Source: Platycnemis pennipes
Taxonomy: Eukaryota > Arthropoda > Insecta > Odonata > Platycnemididae
Assembly: GCA_933228895.1 (NCBI GenBank)
Contig: OW121856.1
Coordinates: forward strand, 109,219,027-109,283,026
Length of the DNA stretch: 64,000 bases
Direction of reading: 5' to 3'
A program made the position numbers and the translations under genes. Below, one piece after another: positions 10,880 to 21,855 of the stretch. The notes under the pieces are model-generated. The model had not been told where the DNA came from, made no database searches, and worked only from the letters and a program-made list of their open reading frames with translations. How positions within the stretch are numbered: the first letter of the stretch is position 1; the number at the start of each line of letters is the position of its first letter.

Positions 10880-11688
10880 CGATTAAAAAACGAAACACAT
10901 TTTTGATGAAATTAGTGCTGAGTATCGTCTTTGTAACATAAAAAGGGAGAAGAGTATGACTTCTTGGCAACTACTACAGCAGTAGTTCCCGGAGTCATGA
11001 GTAAACACGCGACAGAAAGGAAGAACTGGTGACGATGGCGAAGGCAATACATATGTAAGGATCCTCACCATACTGCCATGCGAGCAACGCGAAGAAAAAA
11101 GGCTTCTAGCCAATCCTCCAGAGACGCAGGAAACTACTGTCGGCGAAGAAATTGTGTGCACTCGAGTTTCGAATACGAATAACAAATTAGCAGCTGGGAC
11201 TACAGAAACGCTAATGAAACCGTAATTTTTATTATTTCATTTTGCGTTGTTTGATAGCAGACTTTAATTTTTAAAACACATTTTCATATTTTTTACAACA
11301 GTTGTAACGTAAAAAGTGCCGGTTTTAGACGGTGTTCGAGCGAAGCGCCGACTTTGAAGACTCGTAAATCAATAAAAAGGTTTTCAATTGCAACATAGGT
11401 TTGATGACTGATAGATACATATGTTTTCCATGCACTCCGAAAGTTTCCAATGTATACATTTAACAGAAGGAAAGTTGTGATCAATTTTATAAAAAGTTAG
11501 CATTTCAAAATTGGGGTGTCGTAGAATTTCGTTCTTGGTCGCGTTACAATCCATTTGTCCTGAAAGTCTGCAAAATGTAATTGTCTAATATTTCTACTCA
11601 TGCGTTTAATTTAAATGGATAGGTGTTTATTCTGGCGAAAGCGAGCTCCCTTGGCAAGCAACTGGCGTAGCTTAAGGGGGCTCTATAC
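10880..11688 (-). repeat. ~810-bp dispersed repeat, copy A (inverted relative to 20052-20858)
   Basis: Matches the reverse complement of 20052-20858 end to end at high identity. Shared blocks include ACACATTTTTGATGAAA, GTTGTAACGTAAAAAGTGCC, GGAAACTTTCGGAGTGCATG (minus strand), TTTATTCTGGCGAAAGCGAG and the TTAAGGGGGCT end. Open frames occur in the same place in both copies but carry no known motif. No terminal inverted repeat or target duplication was resolved, so the element class is unknown. Confidence 0.8.
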
Positions 11689-13369
11689 CACTGAAAAAAA
11701 CGCGTCCGCAGACGTCTACGTGTTCTTGATTTACGACTTAAATATACTAGTTATTGCAAATCTGATTGAGCAGGACTCTAGAATAAGGATTAATACTTAG
11801 CATAAGTATTGCAGTTATGGGCGTTTCACTTTCTATATAAATAGATCGAAAGCTGAAAAACGTAAATTTGTCCAAAATCAGGAGCTCGCCATGAAGCCTT
11901 GGACGCACATTTCTTTAAAATCTTTTCATTCTGGCTATATAACCAACCTTCATCTCCATGTTGGAACGTGGTAATGTTCCATAAAGCGTATTTTAGCGTC
12001 ACAGTGAACATTCTCGTGGACCTATGCAACGCATTTTTCACGACTCCTCGATCTAAATTACGTGTTCCATCGGCGGCGCTGCGATTTCCGCTGTCAGCCT
12101 GAGAGCGAGTGGCAGCGCTTAGGAGGGGGGAAGAGCGGGTAGGGGAGGGGTGAGCGATGAGGGGAGGTGTAGCTTTTTGGGACGCCCCTCGACCTTGTAT
12201 TTCAACATGGTACGAGGCCCCCATGAAAATACCATGAGGGATAAGATTTCACAGCTGTCTTTGCTGCTCGCGCTTACTCCCAATGTGGATCGCTCGATAT
12301 CGATCGATCCTTAGTAAAGGATCATATTCACTCTTCAACCAGTCCTTTTGTACTCGGATTTGTCAAATGCTTTGTCGTAGTGATTGGCGTAGACAGTGGA
12401 GAGTGGAGGGGGGTGATCATCCGAGCACCTGTAAGTTATTACTATATTACGATAAATTGTAGGTGTGTCTGTTGCCTCAATCGCGTTAATGAATCTATCA
12501 TTGCTTGTCCAGGAAACGTTTCTGGAGATTATTTTTTTTTTTCCTTTGCAAATTTGCTTAAACGGTCTGTTCCTTATTGATCAAATGGTCATCCATTGCT
12601 CTCAACATAATGAAAGTACTTTATGTCTACGTTACGGTGATGCCATAATTTTGCCGGAATCTACGGTGACAAAAGCTTACGATCCAACCGGAAGACGAAT
12701 CTTCGATATAAAACTTTTTCTTCTAGGGAGGAAAAAACATTTTTTTCCTCCCTAAAAACTATGGGAAAACATGCTTTCTTGCATAATATCAGACATGGAA
12801 GTGATAGAGGAGAAAAGGAAAGGGTTTTTCAGCAAATTTCGTCAGATGTGTAACATGGAAATATTTTTAAATACTGAAAACCCTAATGAAAAAAATCGTA
12901 TCAGTTAACAAGGCATGGTTATACTGTAAATTCCTTGTCATATCTTGTATATCGCCTCTAAGATGTGCATTTCTTTGAACTTCTGAATTCGGTCTTCAAT
13001 AGTTGACTCCTTTTTTGATAGCATTACGGGATGATCTGACCCCGCGCACATTGCTACCAACGAGTTTGTAAAATATCCCAAATACAATGATATTAAGTAG
13101 AGATCGTACTGTTAAAGTTTTCAAGTACTACCCTAATCTACTCAGACTAAAATTATGTATTGGAAATCCAATTTAATAACCACATTTCTAAAATACCTTC
13201 GGATATCATAGATAAATATCATCTTCTCAAGTAAATAACTTCATGGCATTCTCTCTCGAGACATGCCACCATCAAAATTCTGCTAATGTGCTTTGGAAAT
13301 ATATATGCGAAGCGGGTGCCATAAACTGTGGGATAATGACAAGGGTTTAATTACAGGTTGCAAATACGA
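11689..13369. other. Mostly unassigned; contains the donor of the 16064-16211 insert
   Basis: Bases 11830-11979 reappear almost unchanged at 16064-16211. The interval also holds a GC-rich patch near 12060-12180 and the hairpin at 12724-12754. No coding motif is recognised. Confidence 0.5.
12724..12754. repeat. 14-bp perfect hairpin, 3-base loop
   Basis: TAGGGAGGAAAAAA (12724-12737), loop CAT, then its exact complement (12741-12754). It is followed by AAAA rather than a T run on the plus strand. Function unknown. Confidence 0.6.
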
Positions 13370-13660
13370 TATGAACTGACCAAGGATATTCACAACTAGC
13401 GGAGCTTAGTGCAGTTCTCGATATGCCGTGTATTACTCCTAGAACGTACCGAAAAATGCAATAATACTGCATCCTAGGAATGCATGATGCTGCGTGGGAG
13501 GTGATGAGGCGTGCCGGGAAGTAGGAATATGATCTCGCTGTGCAGGCAGGAGACGTGGATACCGATGGTATACCCTTGATAGCAGTGGCTGCCAATGGGT
13601 CTTTAAGGAAAAGATCGTATTGGACTAACTACAACTCACTTTCCGGAGTGGTACGCGAAG
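13370..13660 (+). pseudogene. Mutator-like transposase-domain fragment
   Basis: With stops, the plus strand reads AELSAVLDMPCITPRTYRKM, then HDAAWEVMRRAGK, then LAVQAGDVDTDGIPLIAVAA followed by NGSLRKRSYWTNYNSLSGV. This is the pattern of the arthropod 'Mutator-like transposase domain' proteins (MPxxSxxTYxK ... AWExMxxAG ... GxPxIxVxxDGSWxKRSYxTNYxxLSGV). The aspartate of the usual DGSW is replaced by asparagine (NGSL) here, and at least two stop/frameshift events separate the blocks. The frame collapses after about 13655. In proteins of this kind I recall a YqaJ-type nuclease sometimes following; one is found from about 14480. Confidence 0.6.
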
Positions 13661-14099
13661 CTATTTCTACTTACTTTTTTTAATTGTAATGAACTAGCGG
13701 GGGGGAGGCGGGGGGGCGTTGAATTTCAACAGCATGGAAAATATCAAAATCAATGCATTGCCTTTAAAAGCCATTTCTCCAAAAATCCTTGCATATTATT
13801 TTTAAATATTTTAGATAGCTGAATTACCCGGTGTTGCCGGAGATCATAATTTTTCATAACTCATATGAGGAGAGTGAGGTTGGTTCATAGTTGTCACTGT
13901 TGGTTTTACGATCTCGCTGTAGACGAAGCTCTCCTCCCTATGTAGATTGGTATTTATATGTATATTTGCGTAAAACTCTTTTCACCATTCACATCACAAC
14001 TAGCTTAGGACAGTTTTACAAAGATATCATTATATCTTGATTGGTACGATTTTACCTTATTTAAAATGCATATATCCAATTATATCAAAACCCTTTTAC

Positions 14100-14470
14100 A
14101 TGTGATAGATAACGGCAGTGCGACACAGAGGGAGAGTATTGAAAAAGTAGGAGCTATATAAAAATGGAGACTAAAGGAAAAATTGAAAATAGATTGCAGG
14201 CGTTCGAGATGTGGGTGTGGAGGAAGAAGGAAAATGAGCTTTGGACGGAGAGAAACGCAAATGCAGGAGTACTTGACTTCGTTTGGGAGGAGGAGGAGAA
14301 GCTGCTGGATGGGATTAGGGGAAGGCAGAGTAGGTGGCTTGAACAGGTAATGAGGGGCGATGGGTTGCTCAGAGTCGTGATAGAGGGAATAATGTTTGGC
14401 AAGCAGGGCAGGGGAAGGATGAGAATAGGTTTTATGGACGGGATGAAGAAGGGTAGGACATGCGCGGAGA
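14100..14470 (+). mobile_element. RTE-like LINE fragment, second family
   Basis: The first ~100 codons of the open frame starting at 14164 read FEMWVWRKKENELWTERNAN, then GIRGRQSRWLEQVMRGDGLL and VVIEGIMFGKQGRGRMR. This is the same layout as the C-terminal segment of the other RTE-like copies (FEMRCYRRMLNIKW ... LIGHILRHDGLMKTIVEGK ... GRPRM) but clearly a separate family. It is placed between the two halves of the Mutator-like/YqaJ element. Confidence 0.65.
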
Positions 14471-15148
14471 GAGAGAAAGATCCTATGGGTGCAGATCAGA
14501 ACTCTGCGTGCATTGAGAGTGACAATCGGGAAGTAGATGAGCACTCCAAGACCAGCCTCCTGAAATCGCTCTCATTGAATGAGAAAGAGACAGAGGAATT
14601 AGAGGCACTAACCAGGAATCAGCGGTACTCAAGGCCGTTGATGCCTGAAAGCCTAAAAAGACTGACAGTATCCACATTCGGCCGTGTGTGCAAATTGAGG
14701 CCCAAAGCAACCAGGACAAATACTGTGAAGTCCATTTTACGCCCATCCTTCTCGGGAAGCAAATCCACAGAATACAGTAAGGCTATGGAACGAAGAGCCA
14801 TTGAGGCCTACGCGGGGGAAAGCGGATGCACAGGGAATGTTTGTAGACCAGGAATTGCCATTTCTGGCGGCTCCCCCAATGGGCTAATACCTGATGGTAG
14901 AGGTGTTCTGGAAATAAAACGCCCTTGATCTTGTAGGGAGGTCACTCCTATTGAACGCATTAAAAATAACCAAGTTTTGCCATATTCTTGAAGGGAAATT
15001 AAAACAAAAAAGAGATCATCAATATTATTATCAAGTTCAAGAACAACTGCATTGTAATAAGGAGTATTGCATTTTTATTTTTTGGGCCCCACGGGGCATT
15101 TTATATGAAAATTTAAGAGGGTTGACAGATTCTGGGCCAATCAAATGA
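14471..15148 (+). pseudogene. YqaJ-type PD-(D/E)XK nuclease, broken
   Basis: Continues in frame from the RTE-like fragment to a stop at 14926-14928, then resumes in another frame at 14951-15148. First part: LTVSTFGRVCKLRP, EYSKAMERRAIEAYAGESGC, then ISGGSPNGLIPDGRGVLEIK. Second part: GKLKQKRDHQYYYQVQEQLH, then YCIFIFWAPRGILYENL. These follow the YqaJ recombinase/alkaline-exonuclease fold (GxxxEEAA..., SPDG, EIKCP, YYxQVQxQL, W). Departures: the metal-binding aspartate of SPDG is asparagine, the residues usually just before it are missing, and a frameshift lies between the parts. Inactive. The family fold is a Mg-dependent exonuclease; its role inside such elements is not known to me. Confidence 0.65.
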
Positions 15149-15487
15149 TGTGTAACTAACACAAGTAACACGCAATAACATTAAAAAATTGCCTTTTCTA
15201 ATATTCATGTTTTCGTGATTTGTGGAAAAACCGGAGGTGATGTAGGAATTTGAAGGTAATTTTCGGAATCCACAGAACAGTACGGCTCATTTCACACAAC
15301 AAAATCTTGCATATTGGTGATAGTCACTGATTTTCGTAGCGCTTAGTACCTTTTCCAAATTTTTTTATCAATTTCCCGTGAAAACAGAAACAGCAATTTC
15401 TTCAACCGTCAATGTTATATAAAAATTGAGAGCGTAAACCTCAAGTAGATTTCTTTATTTAAAAATTAGTAATTTTAACTATACTGG
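15149..15487. other. Unassigned interval
   Basis: AT-rich, no motif recognised. Confidence 0.35.
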
Positions 15488-15575
15488 CTACATATTCCAA
15501 ATGAGGTCTAACAAGGAAAAAGTAGCCGATTTCTCGTACATGATCGTCTCATTTACCAATACTCTTTTGACGAAT

Positions 15576-16063
15576 CCCAGTTTACGATTACCTTGACCCA
15601 TTATTTCACGTATGTATTCACCCCAGGAAAGATCATGTGTCAGTCTTATCCCAAGATATTTAATGGATTCCAAGTTTGTTTCATTATTACATATTTTGTA
15701 AGCGATTGGAGGAGAAAAATTCTTTTTCCAAAAATTCATTACTACAAATTTAAAACAAAAATTAATTCTAACTGCGACGTATGACACCATTTTTCAATTG
15801 CTTGTAGGTCAATATTTAAATATTCTTTATCATTTGGGCATAGACTTTCCCTGTACAGTACCGCGTCATTCGGCAAATAGACGAAGCTTAGTTTTCACCA
15901 CCTTATTGATGTCATTCTTGTACAGTAGGAACAGCAGTGGACCTTTCACACTACTTTGTGGGACACCTGAAGTGACTTCAATTGCCGGAGAGGTAACACC
16001 GTCCAAAACAACCCTTTGCACCCGATCATGCGGGAAATCATTTATCCATGATATAATATTACT
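15576..16063. repeat. 488-bp direct duplication, copy A
   Basis: Identical base for base, as far as I can read, to 16212-16699 (offset 636). It covers the RT palm-to-thumb part of the LINE. Confidence 0.9.
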
Positions 16064-16211
16064 TTCTATATAAATAGATCGAAAGCTGAAAAACGTAAAT
16101 TTGTCCAAAATCAGGAGCTCGCCATGAAGCCTTGGACGCATATTTCTTTAAAATCTTTTCATTCTGGCTATATAACCAACCTTCATCTCCATGTTGGAAC
16201 GTGGTAATGTT
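16064..16211. repeat. 148-bp templated insert copied from 11830-11979
   Basis: Sits exactly between the two 488-bp copies. It matches 11830-11979 in the same orientation with one visible mismatch (GGACGCAC at the donor, GGACGCAT here). Shared bases ACT at the left junction and CC at the right junction are microhomologies. Confidence 0.9.
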
Positions 16212-16699
16212 CCCAGTTTACGATTACCTTGACCCATTATTTCACGTATGTATTCACCCCAGGAAAGATCATGTGTCAGTCTTATCCCAAGATATTTAAT
16301 GGATTCCAAGTTTGTTTCATTATTACATATTTTGTAAGCGATTGGAGGAGAAAAATTCTTTTTCCAAAAATTCATTACTACAAATTTAAAACAAAAATTA
16401 ATTCTAACTGCGACGTATGACACCATTTTTCAATTGCTTGTAGGTCAATATTTAAATATTCTTTATCATTTGGGCATAGACTTTCCCTGTACAGTACCGC
16501 GTCATTCGGCAAATAGACGAAGCTTAGTTTTCACCACCTTATTGATGTCATTCTTGTACAGTAGGAACAGCAGTGGACCTTTCACACTACTTTGTGGGAC
16601 ACCTGAAGTGACTTCAATTGCCGGAGAGGTAACACCGTCCAAAACAACCCTTTGCACCCGATCATGCGGGAAATCATTTATCCATGATATAATATTACT
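16212..16699. repeat. 488-bp direct duplication, copy B
   Basis: Partner of 15576-16063. Beyond 16699 the LINE continues normally (CTATCCCATAAGATTTTAA), so copy B is the one contiguous with the upstream RT. Confidence 0.9.
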
Positions 16700-17044
16700 G
16701 TCTATCCCATAAGATTTTAATATCAAAATTAGTTTGCTATGAGACACCTTGTCAAAAGCTTTCTTGAAATCGAAAAATATTGCATCCACTGGATATTACT
16801 TTCTCCATAAACTAAAATATCGTGGGAAAAGAGAGCAAGTTGAGTTTCACATGATCTTATCTTCCGGAAACCATACTGAACATAGGACAATAAATTCTGG
16901 TTATCTAGATGCCCCATGACTGAACTGACAATTATATGTTCCAAGACTTTGCACGAAATGGATGTGAGGGATATAGGTCGGTAGTTATGTGGGTGCTCCC
17001 TATCACCACTTTTAACCTTAGAAATGCACACTTACTAAGAGAAT

Positions 17045-19570
17045 CATAAAGTGCACACTGGTGTCCTGCGGACCCCATGAGTTATAATTTTTTTTATTTC
17101 AGATTTTTGCTATATTTCATTGAGGAAGATGGCAAATATCATTCATGTGAAGCCTTTTTAATATCAATGAGTTGAAATATTTTATTTAAAAAAATATATA
17201 ACGCAGTAAAAAATACCTTTTCAATTTGAAAACTTAGAAAATCTCTCAGAAATACATCAAATCGAAATTTATTTCCTGTTGCTCATGTTTTGACAATACC
17301 GAGAAATGCCGTTAGTTACTTAAGGATAACACTTTGAAGTGTATGAAGACTATCGTTTTTAATAGTTTTTCTCCAAAAATATGTTTATTACAACACATGA
17401 AAGAAGCGTATTTTTCAAGTTTAATTTTTCAGTGATTTTTTCGAAAATTTCATAAACACTTATAATGTCAATTAAAATGCTTATAAATTTATAGTTCTTT
17501 GCGTAATAAATATAAATATTCACATTGTACTGGAAAGAAGTTGATTTTTCACTCCAGTACAGGCAGTACGCAGATAACTTCTATGCACATGGGAGTGCTG
17601 CACAATGAGCATAGATGTCTCATTTTTATTTCCCTTTCACTCGGGCATAAGTTACGTCGAACCTTCCTTCTCGTTGCTGCACTGCATGCCCATCAATCTG
17701 TAGAATTTTTAGCGTTGTTCGTCAACCGTGCGGTATTCATGGGCTGTGTAATAATTCCTACAATTATCCACCATGTCTTCTCAAATTTCAAGAATTGATG
17801 AACATTGATCGATCACCCTGCCCTGCAATCTTGAAGTAATCAAAACGCAGTGTTGACAACAGAAACCGGAGACACTGTAGCGGAGTGGTACATTGATATA
17901 TTGTATGCAAACTCAGTTTATAACAGCTCATACAGCATAATGTTGCACGTCTTCTGCACCCCAGAAAAATACTAAAGTCCAAAAAAATGCCTCCATCTCC
18001 TCAATATCTACATCACTATGATACGATTGGGAACTTAAATCTCTAAGCGCTGCCGTTATATTTCCTCATTTCTGTGCATCGACATTAAATTTCGCAAAGC
18101 TCTATCAAATAATAACTGTCGAATTTGGTGAGGAGTTTTGATATCACTCGTTGCGCCTTTTGGTCCGGGTTGTTCTGAAATCAAATTTTACTGTTTCCTT
18201 CTCCAAAATACAAAAAAGAAAGAAAAATAAAATAAGTGTAATATCAATAATATCCATCGACTTTCAGGGTCTTCGGACGGTATTCAAAATCGTGACATAA
18301 CAAAAAATAATCATTGCACGGTTATTTTACCATTTAAGGTTTAGGTAAAGATGCTAAAATCAGAATTAAAGTTCATGAGAAAGAGTAGGTGCTAATTTAG
18401 TTAGAGGTATTCGGAAGCACGCATCGAAAACAATCGTTATGAACCGACCGGGAAATTCATTTACAGAGCGAAATCTAGCGATAAATAAATAAAGTCTTTA
18501 GTTCTGAAAACATTAGGTGGAAAATAGTTCATCGTCTTTTGGTCTCTTTTTCCCGGCAACAAGAACCGTCTTTCCCTCGCAGGTTTGTAGGTTGCCTTTC
18601 TGCCTCTTTTCGCCTGGCTCCCTCTTGGTCGCTTTGTCGCTGGTACACTTTCGTCTTATAAAGGTTCTCCGCTACTACCGCTGTCTCTATCTGCATCCGC
18701 GCAATCTTCCTCACTCTCCGAATCCGATTGCTCATGTGCGGAATCTACATCACTGCCTGACGAATTACCCCCATCCCTTCCTGCTCCTCCTCTTTTAACA
18801 CCAACAATGCCTGACGAATATCTTCATCACGCCTCATGTAGAATCGCGACGAGGAAGACATCTCTAACGCAGCACCGACTCGCTATAGAAATGTGCAGGC
18901 TACCAATTGGTCTCGAGCTGAAATGACCAGCAATTGACTTATCCTCTCTTTTTCCACAGATTTTGACGTATATGGGCTTCGGGTCGCCAGCCACTACTTG
19001 TAAGAAATGCCTACTCCCTTCATGAATTTTGAGGACATTCCCTTCCCAGCATATTCCCGGGCCCTAGTTGTGAATTCCCTTGTGCTCTCCGAGGCGCCAG
19101 CTCATTGCCATTCTGTGACAAGTGCAAGTCCCGAAAAGGTTGCAGTCTATAGCTGTGTATATAATCCCCTTTACAGTTTCCAATACATAAAATATCCAAA
19201 TGATGACGAACGCCAAATTATTATAAGGCATTATTTAGGATCGAAAAACCAAGAAATAATCTTCAATGCTGCTAAACTACGCTTCATGCACGTAAAGTTT
19301 TTCTATTCACATTTCACTTCTAAATTTCAAATGAGAATGCAGGAAAATTGGATAATTCCCGAAATATCTTCGATGGTACCAAATATCCTATAATAATTTA
19401 AAAAATTAAAAATATTGTTTTTAAATAATTAAAATGATTAAATACTATATCTACAAATACATTAACAGTAAAAAAGGAGATACACAATGCTATATGATTT
19501 ATTCGATATGTCTCAAAATTTACCATGAAATACACATTGGGGTCCAGCGGACCGCAGACCATTTTCAATA
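17045..19570 (-). mobile_element. Second piggyBac-like transposon, heavily decayed
   Basis: Near the left edge is TGTCCTGCGGACCCCA (about 17058-17073). Near the right edge is TTGGGGTCCAGCGGACCGCA (about 19539-19558), approximately its reverse complement, consistent with imperfect inverted repeats. The minus strand between them carries piggyBac transposase debris. TTAA at 19594-19597 could be the right target site; a matching left TTAA is not clear, so the true ends are uncertain. It adjoins the 5' edge of the LINE ending at 17031. Confidence 0.6.
17500..18870 (-). pseudogene. piggyBac-like transposase relic
   Basis: On the minus strand from 18850 downwards: RRDEDIRQALLVLKE, then after a frameshift SDVDSAHEQSDSESEEDCAD, the acidic N-terminal tract typical of piggyBac transposases. 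A basic stretch (KRPRGSQAKRGRKATYKPAR) follows. Further down (about 17980-17800) comes MEAFFWTLVFFWGAEDVQHY with CVLITSRLQ, matching the conserved segment before the first catalytic block. Near 17720 is YRTVDEQ, the catalytic-block motif, then more stops. Many frameshifts and stops; inactive. Confidence 0.55.
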
Positions 19571-19597
19571 TTTTTTCATGAAGCACCAAGCATTTTA

Positions 19598-20051
19598 ATT
19601 ACTGCATCGCAAGCAATAGTCAGTTCCTAAGATGTAAAAAGGAATTTACATTAAATTAGATTTCTGTATTTCACGTTTTGTGAAAGTTACGGCGAATAAA
19701 AAAATGAACGACATGTTGGGTATAGCCTGGTTGGAGGGCAATTAGCTGTCGAGTGAGTCAGTTGTCGTGAGGCGCGATGGTAGACTAACCACTGTCTTTG
19801 CTAATATTGTTGTCACCCCCAGTCAGGGGCCCCTCTAAGCCGCCTCGCGCCGGAGGCCCTCGTCTATCACCGAACTAGCCAGACCGCCACTGACTTTCCC
19901 CTACTCTCGTCACCTTATCAGCAGAGCACGTTTTTCTGTGGGGTGGGGAATGGAGGGGAAGGTGGATAGGCTCGCCAAAGGCTGGCGGAGAACCGAGGGG
20001 ATCTCCAAGGTCGTGGCGGATTCGATAACTAAAAGACGCTTTTCGCCCGGA
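19598..20051. other. Unassigned interval
   Basis: GC rises towards 19800-20050. No motif recognised. Confidence 0.3.
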
Positions 20052-20858
20052 GTATACAGCCCCCTTAAGCCGTGCAGTGTAGCCTCGCCGAGTGAGCTCG
20101 CTTTCGCCAGAATAAATACCAATCGCGTTAAATTAAACGCAAATGTTGAAATATTAGACAAATACATTTTGGATATTTCCAGGACAAGTGGATTATAACG
20201 CGACCAAGAACGAAATTCTACGACACCCCAATTTTGAAATGCTAACTTTTTATATAATTGATCACAACTTTTCTTCTGTTAAATGTATACATTGGAAACT
20301 TTCGGAGTGCATGGAAAACATATGTATCTATCAGTCATCAAACCTATGTTGCAAGTGAACGCTTTATTATTGATTTACGAGTCATCAAAGTTGTCACTTC
20401 ACTCGAACACCGCCTAAAACCGGCACTTTTTACGTTACAACTGTTGTAAAAAATATGAAAATGCGTTTTAAAAATTAAAGTCTGCTATCCAATAACGAAA
20501 AATAAAATAATAAAAATTACGGTTTCATTAGCGTTTCTGTAGTCCCAGCTGTTAATTTGTTATTCGTATTCGAAACTCGAGTGCACATAATTTCTTCGCC
20601 GACAGTAGTTTCCTGTGTCTCTGGAGGATTGGCTAGAAGCCTTTATTGTTCGCGTTGCCCGCCTGGCAGTATGGTGAGGATCCTGAGATATGTATTAACT
20701 TCGCCATCGTCACCAGTCCTTCCTTTCTGTCGCGTGTTTACTCATGACTTCGGTAACTACTGCTGTAGTTGCCAAGGAGTAATACTCTTCTCCCTTTTAT
20801 GTTACAAAGACGATACTCAGCACTAGTTTCATCAAAAATGTGTTTCATTTTTTAATCG
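20052..20858 (+). repeat. ~810-bp dispersed repeat, copy B
   Basis: Inverted partner of 10880-11688, matching from the TATACAGCCCCCTTAAG end to TTTTTTAATCG. Reading frames at 20258-20449 and 20557-20826 correspond to minus-strand frames in copy A. The peptides are nearly the same, but so is the DNA, so coding is not implied. Confidence 0.8.
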
Positions 20859-20929
20859 GGTATGACGGAATTATGGGCATTGGTGAATTTAGGAGATTTT
20901 AGTGATACGAGTGTGAGAAACGTAGGCAG

Positions 20930-21440
20930 CTAAAGAAATTCCTTGGCAAAGTGAGCATGGGTCAGAAGGGCATGGGTATCGCCGTGCTGAAACACCTCTC
21001 CGTGATGCCCTGCACGGGCGTCGCCGTTCCCACACTGGTCACCGGATGAGCGTCCTTCCAATCGATCAGCGCGCACGCTTATTCCCCCGCAGAGCGCCGC
21101 CGCCCAGCCACGACCCTTGCGCCCTCGCGACAGGGTGCGCGAAACCCTCAAACACGCCCCTAATCCCCCTCCGTCCCACGCCCGCCCTCTCCGGGTCGTG
21201 AATTATTCAGCCGTCTCCTCGGGGGTGAAATGGGAATACTGAGGAGAGACACGGCGTGCGTTCCCTCGCGAGAGCAATCCATCGCGACGGAAACTTTCCA
21301 TTCCGGGGACACGCGAATTCCCCCCCACCCCCCAATTGCTCCCCCGTAGCGCTCGCCAGGTTTCCTCAACTTCGAGGGGACAAACATCTGGTCGCCAGGG
21401 TCACGAAGCGTGCGTCGGCAAGGCGACGCGAGAAAAAGGA
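20930..21440. other. GC- and CpG-rich island without recognised gene
   Basis: Strongly GC-rich compared with its neighbours, with many CpG and runs of C. Frames on both strands are low-complexity and carry no known motif. A promoter-type island is possible but nothing else in the sequence supports a gene here. Confidence 0.35.
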
Positions 21441-21449
21441 TTGCCGTCC

Positions 21450-21715
21450 GGCAGGGTCGGATTGGTGTTGTGAGCACTGGCCTCTTACTCACAGGATCGA
21501 GGTTCGAATCTCGGCCGCGAAAGATAGTTTTTTCACTGGTAATCGGGCCCCTACTTGAGTGTTTGGAGTACAGAATTCGAGTGCAGTAGGTACTCCATCT
21601 GTCGGAAGGGACGTTAAGTTGGGGTTCTCCTGGCGACCTTCGGTCAGAGCAAGATCATGCCGGCTTTTTTCACAGTACCAATACGACCACGCACTCACAC
21701 AGGATTAATCGACTA
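21450..21715 (+). mobile_element. tRNA-derived SINE
   Basis: A tRNA-like head contains GAGCACTGGCCTCTTACTC and a clear B box GGTTCGAATCT (21501-21511). The body follows with GGAAGGGACGTTAAG and GGCGACCTTCGGTCAGAGCA, words seen in diverged form in the SINE at 42660-42890. No intact cloverleaf is visible, so it is not a tRNA gene. Confidence 0.65.
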
Positions 21716-21855
21716 CCGAACTGTTTGGCACTACTTCACCAATTTCATAGACAACTCATTTCGTGTAGAATAGAACACATACGTGTCAGCTAACCGCAGT
21801 ACCTTGGTGGATAACACGCCGCCGATCTCAAAACCCTAAGGCACCCAGGTCATTA

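Larger units (their letters stand above)
15488..17031 (-). pseudogene. CR1/L2-like LINE reverse transcriptase, rearranged
   Basis: Minus strand, 5' to 3': SKVKSGDREHPHNYRPISLT and GFRKIRSCETQLALFSHD (from 17031), then FFDFKKAFDKV (motif A aspartate kept) and SGVPQSSVKGPLLFLLYKND (16502-16789). The position of the FADD box reads LFAE then a stop, so the second catalytic site is lost. Next come IKYLGIRLTHDLSWGEYIRE thumb-region blocks, which appear twice (16148-16426 and 15488-15790) because 488 bp are duplicated. Frameshifts separate the blocks. The 3' end is missing at 15488; the 5' side stops where the next piggyBac begins. Non-functional. Confidence 0.8.

Noticed and set aside
10883..11185. 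Conserved frame shared with 20557-20826 as evidence of a gene
   Set aside because: The whole ~810-bp DNA is duplicated at high identity, including non-coding parts, so peptide similarity adds nothing.
14164..14928. A single 254-residue protein
   Set aside because: The first ~100 codons are RTE-like and the rest YqaJ-type; each belongs to a separate broken element, so the joined frame is accidental.
21450..21530. Functional tRNA gene
   Set aside because: Acceptor and anticodon stems do not close; a SINE body follows.
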